This document shows positions 34,367 to 42,622 of a stretch of DNA of 64,000 bases, piece after piece. Every line of letters starts with the position of its first letter. Position 1 is the stretch's first letter. The position numbers and the translations under genes are program-made. Source of the stretch: CALRQJ02 sp943370285 (GTDB taxonomy: Bacteria; Bacteroidota; Bacteroidia; Chitinophagales; Chitinophagaceae); NCBI GenBank assembly GCA_943370285.1, contig CALRQJ020000001.1:423968-487967 (forward strand), given 5' to 3'. Under the pieces are notes generated by a model that saw only the letters and a program-made list of their open reading frames with translations, did not search any database and had not been told where the DNA came from.

Positions 34367-36598
34367 ATGAAAAAATATTGGATCATTATGATTGCTGCAC
34401 TCGGATCTCAAACCTTAAATGCTCAAACAATAGTACCGTATAAAAACGCTAAGCTTCCTATCGAACAAAGAATAAAAGATTTACTAAGCCGGATGACGCT
34501 TGATGAAAAAGTGGGTCAGCTTAACCAATTGAGTGGTGGTGCATTCACCGGACCTGCATTGAACGATGCCGGACAAAAAGAAAAAATGCAACAGGTGAAA
34601 GCTGGTAAAGTAGGATCCATGCTCAACGTTATCGGTGTTGCAGATACTCGCAGCATACAGCAAGTTGCTATGCAAAGTCGATTGGGGATTCCTATGTTGT
34701 TTGCCTATGACGTTATTCATGGTTATAAAACAATATTCCCGATTCCATTAGCAGAGGCTTGCAGTTGGGACATTAATCAAATTGAACGTAATGCATCAAT
34801 AGCTGCGAAAGAAGCTGCTGCGGCAGGTTTACATTGGACGTTTGCACCTATGTGTGATATCAGTAACGACCCAAGATGGGGTCGTGTTATGGAAGGTGCC
34901 GGCGAAGATCCTTTTTACGGAAGCCTAGTTGCTGCAGCAAGAGTTAAAGGCTTTCAAGGAAACTTGAATGATGCAGCCCATATGCTAGCAACGGTTAAAC
35001 ATTTTGCCGCCTATGGTGCAGTAGAAGCAGGAAGAGAATATAATCATGTAGATGTTTCAAGAGTAGCGTTATGGAACAAATATTTACCACCCTATCAAGC
35101 CGCAGTAAAGGCAGGAGCCGCAACGGTAATGAATGCTTTTAATGTATTTGAAGGTGTGCCGGTAAGTGGCAGTAAATATTTGGTAGGTGACATATTAAGA
35201 AAACAATGGCATTATAATGGAATTGTAGTGAGTGATTGGGCATCGTTTAAAGAAATGATTAACCATGGTTATGCTGCCGATGATAAAGATGCCGCTTACA
35301 AAGCATTTATTGCAGGCAGTGATATAGATATGTTTAGCCAAGTAACTATTACTCATTTGGCAGAATTGGTGAAAGAGAAAAAAATTACCATGTTGCAATT
35401 GGATGAGGTTGTAGCTCGAATACTCTATTATAAATTCAAACTTGGGTTATTTGAAGATCCTTTAAAGTTTTGTGATGATGAAAGAGAACGTACTCAAATT
35501 TTTACTCCCGAACATCGAGCAGTTGCAGCTAAAGCAGCCCGTTCATCTGTTGTACTACTCAAAAATAATAACCAGTCTTTGCCATTAGCAACAACTTCAA
35601 AATTACTTCTCGTTGGCTCATTTGCAGTAAGCAAAGATGACATGTTTGATTTTTGGGTGGCTCAAGGAAAAAGTAATGATGCAGTTTCGGTGTATGAAGC
35701 CTTCAGCAAAAATTTCAGTAATATGCAATTTGCTAAAGGCTACCATACAGACCTTACTACTAACGATACACTCATCAACGAAGCTGTAAGTATGGCTGCT
35801 ACAGCAGAGGTTGTTGTTGTGAATATTGGCATCAGTGGTAAATTGGCCGGCGAAGACCGTTCATTGGCACATCCTGAAATTCCGGCTGCGCAAATACAAT
35901 TACTTAAGGCTTTAAAAGCTACGGGAAAGAAAGTTGTTGCATTGGTTTCTAGTGGCAGACCATTAGTGCTTACACCTATTGAACCTTTAGCTGATGCGAT
36001 TTTACAATGTTGGATTTTAGGAACAGAACATGGCAATGCGATTGCTGATGTAGTAAGTGGTGACTATAATCCATCAGGAAAAACAGTAATGACTTTCCCT
36101 TATGCCGTTGGGCAGATTCCTGTTTATTATAATCATTTCAATACCGGACGCCCCACCCCTACAGACAATGCCGGTAATTGGTACTCAAGATTTAGAGATA
36201 TCCAAAATAAACCACTATATCCTTTTGGTTTTGGTTTGAGCTATACTGAATTTGCTTACTCAAAACCGCAACTATCGGCTGCTATTATTGCCAAAGGAGA
36301 AAAATTAACAGTAACGGTAACAGTTACTAATAAAGGCAATAGAACCGGCGAAGAAGTAGTACAATTGTATATTCGTGACCATGCTGCTTCTATTATTCGT
36401 CCGGTAAAAGAACTAAAAGGATTTGAAAAAATTACTTTGAATGCAGGAGAAAGCAAAACAGTACGATTCACTTTATCTGACACATCACTTTCTTTTTACA
36501 ATGCCGAAGGAAAGTTGGTATTAGAACCCGGAAAGTTTAGTGTATTTGTTGGAGGCAATTCAACCGATACCCAACAAGTAGATTTTGAATTGAAATAA
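34367..36598 (+). CDS. bglX: Periplasmic GH3 beta-glucosidase (BglX type)
   Basis: Glycoside hydrolase family 3, releasing terminal beta-linked glucose or a similar sugar. Signal peptide (YWIIMIAALGSQTLNAQ), TIM-barrel domain with GIPMLFAYDVIHGYKTIFPI, TVKHFAAYGAVEAGREYN (substrate-binding KH) and the catalytic nucleophile D290 in GIVVSDWASFKEM; then the alpha/beta sandwich domain (RSSVVLLKNNNQSLPL, LAGEDRSL) and a fibronectin-III-like end (YIRDHAASIIRPVKELKGFE). Length 743 is standard for BglX. The motif after KH is not the NagZ-type KHFPG, so this is not an N-acetylglucosaminidase of the NagZ class. Single gene, with a clear bidirectional terminator behind it. Confidence 0.93.
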   Translation: MKKYWIIMIAALGSQTLNAQTIVPYKNAKLPIEQRIKDLLSRMTLDEKVGQLNQLSGGAFTGPALNDAGQKEKMQQVKAGKVGSMLNVIGVADTRSIQQVAMQSRLGIPMLFAYDVIHGYKTIFPIPLAEACSWDINQIERNASIAAKEAAAAGLHWTFAPMCDISNDPRWGRVMEGAGEDPFYGSLVAAARVKGFQGNLNDAAHMLATVKHFAAYGAVEAGREYNHVDVSRVALWNKYLPPYQAAVKAGAATVMNAFNVFEGVPVSGSKYLVGDILRKQWHYNGIVVSDWASFKEMINHGYAADDKDAAYKAFIAGSDIDMFSQVTITHLAELVKEKKITMLQLDEVVARILYYKFKLGLFEDPLKFCDDERERTQIFTPEHRAVAAKAARSSVVLLKNNNQSLPLATTSKLLLVGSFAVSKDDMFDFWVAQGKSNDAVSVYEAFSKNFSNMQFAKGYHTDLTTNDTLINEAVSMAATAEVVVVNIGISGKLAGEDRSLAHPEIPAAQIQLLKALKATGKKVVALVSSGRPLVLTPIEPLADAILQCWILGTEHGNAIADVVSGDYNPSGKTVMTFPYAVGQIPVYYNHFNTGRPTPTDNAGNWYSRFRDIQNKPLYPFGFGLSYTEFAYSKPQLSAAIIAKGEKLTVTVTVTNKGNRTGEEVVQLYIRDHAASIIRPVKELKGFEKITLNAGESKTVRFTLSDTSLSFYNAEGKLVLEPGKFSVFVGGNSTDTQQVDFELK

Positions 36599-36630
36599 TG
36601 AATATAGGATTACAAAATTCTCTATACAAC

Positions 36631-36654
36631 AAAAGGAGCCAATTGGCTCCTTTT
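36631..36654. terminator. Bidirectional terminator between GH3 and the convergent T9SS gene
   Basis: AAAAGGAGCC (36631-36640), AATT, GGCTCCTTTT (36645-36654): a fully symmetric palindrome with an A-run on one side and T-run on the other, so it can terminate both convergent transcripts. Confidence 0.8.
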
Positions 36655-36679
36655 GCATACCTAAACAAATAAACGAAAT

Positions 36680-38284
36680 TTATTGCTTTACAATTTTGAT
36701 CACGTGATTGTTATCGCCATCTTTTACACTTAAGAATAGTAATCCTGTCGCATAATGTTGTACCGGAATATTAACATTGTTATCGCCTGCTGCAATCTGT
36801 TGATTTCTGCTCATCAATACAGCACCTGAAGCATTGGTTAACGTAAGTTGTACTTGTTTGATGCTATTGGTTTTCATACTCAACACAATATTTTCACTAA
36901 CAGGATTTGACAATACTTTTACTGTAAATCCGCTGATGGTATTTTGTACTGTTCTAGTTTCAGATAAAGCAGCTTTACCATCTTTATCTACCTGACGTAA
37001 ACGATAGTAGCTTTTACCATCCAACAATTTTCCATCTTCGAATTGATAACTAATAGCAGCCGTACTATTACCATCAATAGCTTTAGAGGCTACAAATCCA
37101 ATCTTACTAAAGTCTCTACCATTTACAGATTTTTCAACTACAAACCCATCGTTATTGATTTCGGTTGCAGTTGACCAATTTACTACAACGGCTTTATTAC
37201 GAATTGTGGCATTGAAGCTGGATAAGGTAACCGGCAAAATCGCCAAACCTGTTTTAGTTGCCTCAATTCCATTATTGGTAGACAAATAAAATACAGTATA
37301 ACCGCCATCTGCATCTAAACGATAAGACGCATCTCCAGTACCATTGGCATTCGTAGCATAATCAATTGTAGGATCACCTAATGAATCTAACCCATAATTT
37401 GTTGGAGCCATTTCGTCGGTTATATTCAACATCTTCATTCGAGTTCCAGCGTTGGAATTATTACCCCCCGAAAAAATTAAGTACTTCCCATTGGCAGTAG
37501 TTAAATGCCGTAACCCACCATAGCCAATTGAGGCTTGTCCGTTGCCAACACCATCTGTAATAGTGGTAACTACAGTACCTGTTCTTACACCGCTATTGTT
37601 AGTACCAACAGCTATTTTACGAGCATTAAATCCCCCACCTTTAATCCAAATGTCAGAAGTCAAGCTATTTGTTACCGGCTCTACAGTTCTATTTGCCCAT
37701 TGTTGATTGGCGGTAGGAGATGATGTCATTGTTACTTTACTCTCTACAAAGTAATTTAATCCATTAACGGTATTAAGAATGTAAATATTAAATGCATTTG
37801 CTGTAGTTCCTGCACCACTTGCATACAAAATGGTATTATTACCAGTTCCAGACAAACCAAATGAATCACCGGTTCTTTCTGTTACCGCAAAATCTGCACA
37901 CAATGTTGGGGCTGAACCTTGATTTGCCCATCTGTAAATTTTGCATTGACCTGCACCAGTTGCTAAAGAAATACCATAAATAACACCATCTGATGTTACT
38001 CGAATTTTATTATATTTAAAACCCTCTGAACCTACCCCTGTAGTATTCAATTGTCCTTCTTCGGCACCTGTGTTTGGATTGACAATAAAGATTCTATCGT
38101 TTCTTTTAGATACCAATAATTTATTTGTTGCCGGATTATAATCGAGGCTTGTAACATTATTATCTGCGGTAAACCAAGCATATCCTACCCCATCAGCTCT
38201 TTTTTGCCATTGAGAGGTAAAAGGCTGTGCATTTGTAACGATTACAAAAGCTGAAAATAACAGGGAGAAGTACAATTTTTTCAT
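36680..38284 (-). CDS. Secreted T9SS-sorted protein with propeller-like N-terminal part
   Basis: 534 residues. Signal peptide (KLYFSLLFSAFVIVTNAQ), then about 320 residues of repeated short beta-strand units such as VTSLDYNPATNKLLVSKRND and IFIVNPNTGAEEGQLN that suggest a beta-propeller, possibly DUF4623-like (moderate recall only). From about 345 comes LPVTLSSFNATIRNKAVVVN, the common linker/fibronectin-like unit in front of T9SS tails, and the last 80 residues are a T9SS sorting domain (VKVLSNPVSENIVLSM, YATGLLFLSVKDGDN, IKIVKQ). Expected on the cell surface; role unknown. Stands alone between two terminators. Confidence 0.75.
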   Translation of the reverse strand: MKKLYFSLLFSAFVIVTNAQPFTSQWQKRADGVGYAWFTADNNVTSLDYNPATNKLLVSKRNDRIFIVNPNTGAEEGQLNTTGVGSEGFKYNKIRVTSDGVIYGISLATGAGQCKIYRWANQGSAPTLCADFAVTERTGDSFGLSGTGNNTILYASGAGTTANAFNIYILNTVNGLNYFVESKVTMTSSPTANQQWANRTVEPVTNSLTSDIWIKGGGFNARKIAVGTNNSGVRTGTVVTTITDGVGNGQASIGYGGLRHLTTANGKYLIFSGGNNSNAGTRMKMLNITDEMAPTNYGLDSLGDPTIDYATNANGTGDASYRLDADGGYTVFYLSTNNGIEATKTGLAILPVTLSSFNATIRNKAVVVNWSTATEINNDGFVVEKSVNGRDFSKIGFVASKAIDGNSTAAISYQFEDGKLLDGKSYYRLRQVDKDGKAALSETRTVQNTISGFTVKVLSNPVSENIVLSMKTNSIKQVQLTLTNASGAVLMSRNQQIAAGDNNVNIPVQHYATGLLFLSVKDGDNNHVIKIVKQ

Positions 38285-38387
38285 AAAGCAGTAGTTTTAG
38301 AGTATGAAAATAAATAAATTTATTAAGTTTTATAACTTTTATTGTATTTTTTAATTAAAAAAGAGCCTTTATAAAATCAAGCAATAA

Positions 38388-38415
38388 AAAAATCCGGCAC
38401 TGTAGCCGGATTTTT
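38388..38415 (-). terminator. Terminator after the GHL10 gene
   Basis: AAAAATCCGGC (38388-38398), loop ACTGTA, GCCGGATTTTT (38405-38415). On the minus strand the 11-bp stem ends in a T-run, 27 bp after the stop of the GHL10 gene. Confidence 0.8.
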
Positions 38416-38441
38416 AAATAGATATGATATGAAGTGCTTGC

Positions 38442-40529
38442 TTACTGAATGATAATTTTCGTTGTTCTAATTGACTCATTAACAACAGCTTGTAGTATAT
38501 AATTACCCTGAAGCAATTGAGTAGGCACTTGAACATTGCCAAAACCATTTGCCATATTTACTTGTGATTGGTGCATCAATTTACCATCCATACCAAGCCA
38601 ACGTAAGGATATTTTGCCCTTTACTTCAGGCATTACCAACTGTAATTGACTCGTTGAGGCAGCGATGGAAGGATATACTTTAAACATGGGTTGGCGTTTA
38701 GTCCACTGTACAGTTCTTACCGGACTGTATTGGTAACTACCATCTAGCTCCATTATTTTAAGTCGATAATAGACAATTGCAGGACTAGATGAAATTATGT
38801 CTTGCACTAAGTATTGTTGGCGACCTGCTGTAATAGTTGAAACAGGAATGAAATTGACGCCATCGGTACTTCGCTGTACTTCAAATTTGTCTATGTTTTT
38901 CTCGTTGGCAGTGTTCCATTGTAACTGAACAGTATTGCTGCCATCTTTCCAAGCTAAAAACTGCAATAGCTGCAAAGGCAACGGACCAAAAGATGCCACA
39001 TTACTTGGTGTTGACTCATTGTATAATCTGTCTAAGGTGGTTACTACATAGTAATAATTATTGACAGGTAAAGATTCCGAATCAACATATTCAGTAGCAT
39101 CGTTCCATGTAATGGCAATTAAATTATTGCTATTTGAAATATCTACTACAGAATTGGTAGAACGATAAACAGCAATACGTTTTACTCGTTGTAAAGAATC
39201 GTTAGATGGCGTAGGATTAGACCAAGTTAATCTTCTTGAATTGTCGCCTTGTAATGTTATAGCTAATGTTGTAGCAGGCGCCGGCGCAGTATTATCTTTC
39301 CAAACCATGGTTGGCGGCATGGCAGGTTTATTGTAAAAATTCTGCTGTAAGCTATCTCTAAATCCTAATGGGTTATTGCGTAAACTAGTGGTGTTATACA
39401 CAACTTGACCTCTAATATTAGCTTGCTGCCTATTCAACCTCACTTGATTAGGAATTTGTGAAGTGTTGGTAGCAAAAGCAGCATTCTGTGCCATATCTCC
39501 TACTTTATAACCGGCTAAGCCAATGTACATATGTCGGCTAAAACTGTTATTGTTCCACCAAGGCACAAGAATATTATAATCAGAACCTGTTTGCCCCATG
39601 AACCAATATACCTGCGGCATTAAATAATCTATCCATCCTTGTTGCATCCACAAACGACTGTTACAAAAAAGGTCTTTGTAATGTTGTGTGGCGCCACTGC
39701 TGGTGTTACTTCCGTTAACAGGGTCATTATTCTGACTCAACCAAATACCAGATGGAGAAATACCAAATTTAACCCAAGGTTTAACGGAACGAATACTATC
39801 CCCTAATCTTCTAATCAATGTATCTACATTGCTTCTACGCCATTCCGCTTTGGTTGCAATACCCCTTGAGTTGGCGGCAAAAGTTGCATCATCATTATAG
39901 GTTGTTAATGCCGGATTAGGATAGAAATAATCATCGAAATGTATGCCATCAACATCATACCTTCTTACCACATCCATTACTACTTTAATAACATGTTCCC
40001 ACACCTGAGGTAATCCCGGGTTTAAAATTTTTTGAACCGAAGTACCGGTAGTGCAATCTAATATCCATGAAGGTTGAGTATTGATTAAATGCGAACTGTG
40101 CAAAGCATTTAAATTGGTGGTTGTTGCACTAGCCAATGCCCGATACGGATTAAACCATGCATGAAACTCCATCCCCTTTTTCCGAGTTTCGGTAATCATA
40201 AATTCTAACGGATCGTAGTAGGGATTGGGCGGTGTACCTTGAGTACCGGTTAAATCTCTGCTCCAAGGTTCAAAAGCACTAGGATACATAGCATCGCATT
40301 GGCTCCGTATTTGCACATATACCGCATTCATGCCGGTAGTCTTGTGTTCATCTACCCGCTGTATAAAAGTAGATTGTTCTTGTGCCGATGTAGAACTATT
40401 GGCGGGCCAATCAATATTAGCGTAGGTAGCAATCCAAGCACCTCGCAATTCTCGTTTTGGGGCTGATTGCGTAAAAGCTTCGCTTAACACAACTAAAAAT
40501 AATAACAGTAGAATAGATCTCGATTTCAT
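38442..40529 (-). CDS. Secreted GHL10 (DUF187-type) glycosyl hydrolase with T9SS sorting domain
   Basis: Signal peptide (SILLLLFLVVLSEAFTQ) followed by the GHL10 barrel: RELRGAWIATYANIDWP, TGMNAVYVQIRSQCDAMYPS, GMEFHAWFNPYRA, YDVDGIHFDDYFYP (likely acid/base Asp pair), KFGISPSGIW and WIDYLMPQVYWFMGQ. After about 410 residues come fibronectin-like units and a T9SS tail (FKVYPSIAASTSQLQLVM, GNYILQAVV, TKIIIQ). The E. coli GHL10 protein DigH (YddW) cleaves peptidoglycan glycans stripped of peptides, so together with the nearby amidase a wall-glycan substrate is possible; other GHL10 members act on other glycans. The start is taken at ATG 40529 (MKSRS); a second ATG is two codons upstream. Confidence 0.87.
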   Translation of the reverse strand: MKSRSILLLLFLVVLSEAFTQSAPKRELRGAWIATYANIDWPANSSTSAQEQSTFIQRVDEHKTTGMNAVYVQIRSQCDAMYPSAFEPWSRDLTGTQGTPPNPYYDPLEFMITETRKKGMEFHAWFNPYRALASATTTNLNALHSSHLINTQPSWILDCTTGTSVQKILNPGLPQVWEHVIKVVMDVVRRYDVDGIHFDDYFYPNPALTTYNDDATFAANSRGIATKAEWRRSNVDTLIRRLGDSIRSVKPWVKFGISPSGIWLSQNNDPVNGSNTSSGATQHYKDLFCNSRLWMQQGWIDYLMPQVYWFMGQTGSDYNILVPWWNNNSFSRHMYIGLAGYKVGDMAQNAAFATNTSQIPNQVRLNRQQANIRGQVVYNTTSLRNNPLGFRDSLQQNFYNKPAMPPTMVWKDNTAPAPATTLAITLQGDNSRRLTWSNPTPSNDSLQRVKRIAVYRSTNSVVDISNSNNLIAITWNDATEYVDSESLPVNNYYYVVTTLDRLYNESTPSNVASFGPLPLQLLQFLAWKDGSNTVQLQWNTANEKNIDKFEVQRSTDGVNFIPVSTITAGRQQYLVQDIISSSPAIVYYRLKIMELDGSYQYSPVRTVQWTKRQPMFKVYPSIAASTSQLQLVMPEVKGKISLRWLGMDGKLMHQSQVNMANGFGNVQVPTQLLQGNYILQAVVNESIRTTKIIIQ

Positions 40530-40684
40530 AAGCAATCTTCAAATAAAAGCATGATGAAAGCCGAAATTAGGTGATATTGGCATTGCTTGCCATTTATTGC
40601 AGGAATTATTGCAATAATTTGAAGCTTCTTATTGATTTACAAGCCATTATCTGCTGATTGTATTTATAGCTCTTGTGTGTAAAG

Positions 40685-42025
40685 CTATTTTTTCTGTAAA
40701 TACACTTTGATGATTTTATTATTGGCCGAACTTTCTTTACCCGTATTTTCCCAAAAAATATTGGGTGCCGAACTTTTAATACCACCAACGATATAACCAA
40801 TTAATTGTTCTCCTTTGGGTAATTTGTCCATATCGATAATGCCATCTTTATAAATCGGCAAAGCAGGATTAATTATAAACTCCGCCGCCGCACCCAAAAA
40901 ACCTGGCATTTGAACAGGCAAATAATTTTCGGTGATAGTATTGCCATTTCTAGTAATCAAACTGATTGTTTTTGTGAATGGCACATCTTCATCTCCTTTA
41001 ATTTTTCCTTTTGTATCAGGATAATATTGTGCAATGCCGCCCCAAAAAATAGTGTACATATTTTGGGTAGTAGCACTATATAATGGTGTTAATGCACTAT
41101 GATAATGACTTAGTTTTTGCTCAAAATCGGGCTGTAAGAAATAGCCATCTTCCCACACATCTACAATACTTGTGTATGGGATATCTTTTTCGTATTGAAA
41201 TACGCCGGAAAAAATGGTATGGCCAAATTTTCCATTTGCAAATATTTGTGGCGCTAAATTATAATCTCTACGATGTAAGTTATCTGTATCGTTAATGGCT
41301 TGATAGTTGAGAATTTGTAACGTAGTGTCTATAATAGACAAATTGAATTTTCTAATTTCGTTGGTATAAACTTGTGTAAAGCCGGGTCCATGATCGGGGC
41401 CCATAGGATTATATCTTCCATCAAAACGATGTCCGCCAATCAGCAAAAATTTTCCATCAGCAGCTTTTGCCATTTTACCACCTGTAACAGCCATTTGTTC
41501 ATTGTACTGATGTAGAAAAATGGATGTTGAAATTTTTGTTCCGATAACGGAAGTAATAAGCTTTGGTAAATCAATTACAGTGATGTAAGGAAACGTTATG
41601 TGATCATCTTTTAATTTACTGTAAGCATATCCACCGGTTACAATAAGTTGTTTTTCTTGTTGATAAAACTGCATATTGGTGCTGCGTAATTGCTCTACCA
41701 AACTATCAGCTATAGCTAATTTCGATAACGCTTTTTTCCAGATTTGTTTCTTGACAGGATCTATGACATAAACAAAATCGTTATTGTCCTCTGTCCAAAA
41801 ACTTGCCCATGGTTGTCTGCGGTGTAAGCCATCTTTTCGGCCACCAATTAATACCCATTTACCTTCCCACACGCCATAAACAAATGAATGCAATGCCGGA
41901 AACTGTGCAAAATCTTCAGTTACAAGTTTCACCGAAAATGACAATTGCTTTGCAGGTTCTTGTGCCACACTTACCGTGCGGCACAAGAACAACAACAAAG
42001 AAACAACAACAACCCGTTTAAGCAT
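40685..42025 (-). CDS. Secreted protein of unknown function, probable beta-propeller
   Basis: Signal peptide from ATG 42025 (LKRVVVVSLLLFLCRTVSVAQ). The mature part repeats units of the form WVLIGGRKDG, LIVTGGYAYSK, MAVTGGKMAK, FLLIGGHRFDG and YIVGGIKSS, a spacing typical of kelch-like propeller blades in which GG closes the second strand. No T9SS tail and no catalytic motif is visible, so it may remain in the periplasm. Upstream of it a 149-bp gap separates it from the GHL10 gene. Function unknown. Confidence 0.72.
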   Translation of the reverse strand: MLKRVVVVSLLLFLCRTVSVAQEPAKQLSFSVKLVTEDFAQFPALHSFVYGVWEGKWVLIGGRKDGLHRRQPWASFWTEDNNDFVYVIDPVKKQIWKKALSKLAIADSLVEQLRSTNMQFYQQEKQLIVTGGYAYSKLKDDHITFPYITVIDLPKLITSVIGTKISTSIFLHQYNEQMAVTGGKMAKAADGKFLLIGGHRFDGRYNPMGPDHGPGFTQVYTNEIRKFNLSIIDTTLQILNYQAINDTDNLHRRDYNLAPQIFANGKFGHTIFSGVFQYEKDIPYTSIVDVWEDGYFLQPDFEQKLSHYHSALTPLYSATTQNMYTIFWGGIAQYYPDTKGKIKGDEDVPFTKTISLITRNGNTITENYLPVQMPGFLGAAAEFIINPALPIYKDGIIDMDKLPKGEQLIGYIVGGIKSSAPNIFWENTGKESSANNKIIKVYLQKK

Positions 42026-42080
42026 ATTATTATTTGACATATCTCAAATTTGTGGAGCAAAGCTATTTAATAATAAATCC

Positions 42081-42284
42081 CTAGCAGCATCCTTTTTCAT
42101 CTTTTGCAATACCTAACGCATCTAGAATATTATTCAAGGGACAAATTTTTGTAAAAGACGACTGCAATAAGTTTACACCTACAAAAACGCCAAGCCAAAG
42201 CCATTGTATACTAACAAAATGAGCCAATGAAATACTAGTCAGTACAAATGTGCCAGCTACGGCTCTTACAATTCTTTCTCTCAT
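42081..42284 (-). CDS. YgaP-like (DUF2892) small membrane protein
   Basis: 67 residues: a basic start (MRERIVRAVAGTFVL), two membrane segments (TFVLTSISLAHFVS and WLWLGVFVGVNLLQSS) and the conserved end FTKICPLNNILDALGI, followed by GCC at the C-terminus. This matches the DUF2892 half of YgaP, which in E. coli is fused to a rhodanese domain; here it is free-standing. It is the last gene of the efflux operon (17 bp after the PII-like gene) and fits the sulfur theme of the divergent operon. Three cysteines could bind metal or persulfide (inference). Confidence 0.8.
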   Translation of the reverse strand: MRERIVRAVAGTFVLTSISLAHFVSIQWLWLGVFVGVNLLQSSFTKICPLNNILDALGIAKDEKGCC

Positions 42285-42301
42285 ACATAATTGTTTTATT
42301 G

Positions 42302-42616
42302 TTAAATGGAATAAGTTGATTGTTCTACCGGCATTATAAATGCACGGATGGGAAATGCTGAAGCTGTATCCTCATTGTGTGCTTTAATTAATTCGATGGC
42401 TTGAATTGCTTTATCCTGTGCTGTAAAGCTGAACAGTATAAGGGCATCGGCTTTTTCGCTTCCGCTACTAAACCATGCATCCATCAAATCAAAAGACTGT
42501 TTATTTTTTACCCCAACAGTTTCTGTGATGCTGAATACTTCAATTCCTGCTTTTACAAAAATTGCGGCAACCGTTTGTTGGTCTTCTTTTATACTAGTTA
42601 CAAATAAAAGTTTCAT
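42302..42616 (-). CDS. Small PII-like protein accompanying the RND pump
   Basis: 104 residues with an alternating beta-alpha-beta pattern: MKLLFVTSIKEDQQTVAAIF, FSITETVGV, ADALILFSFTAQDKAIQAIE and PIRAFIMPVEQS. The length, the ferredoxin-like strand-helix order and the closing IRAFIMPVE strand resemble PII-like proteins found beside metal or RND transporters. I do not recognise a ligand motif. It lies 6 bp after the RND pump and 17 bp before the DUF2892 gene, so it probably reports on or tunes the pump. The family call is moderate. Confidence 0.6.
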   Translation of the reverse strand: MKLLFVTSIKEDQQTVAAIFVKAGIEVFSITETVGVKNKQSFDLMDAWFSSGSEKADALILFSFTAQDKAIQAIELIKAHNEDTASAFPIRAFIMPVEQSTYSI

Positions 42617-42622
42617 AATAAT

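Noticed and set aside
34367..36598. GH3 enzyme as a NagZ-type N-acetylglucosaminidase, which would fit the amino-sugar locus
   Set aside because: The segment after the conserved Lys-His is FAAYGAVEAGREYN, the BglX pattern, not the NagZ KHFPG pattern, and the protein has the full BglX three-domain length.
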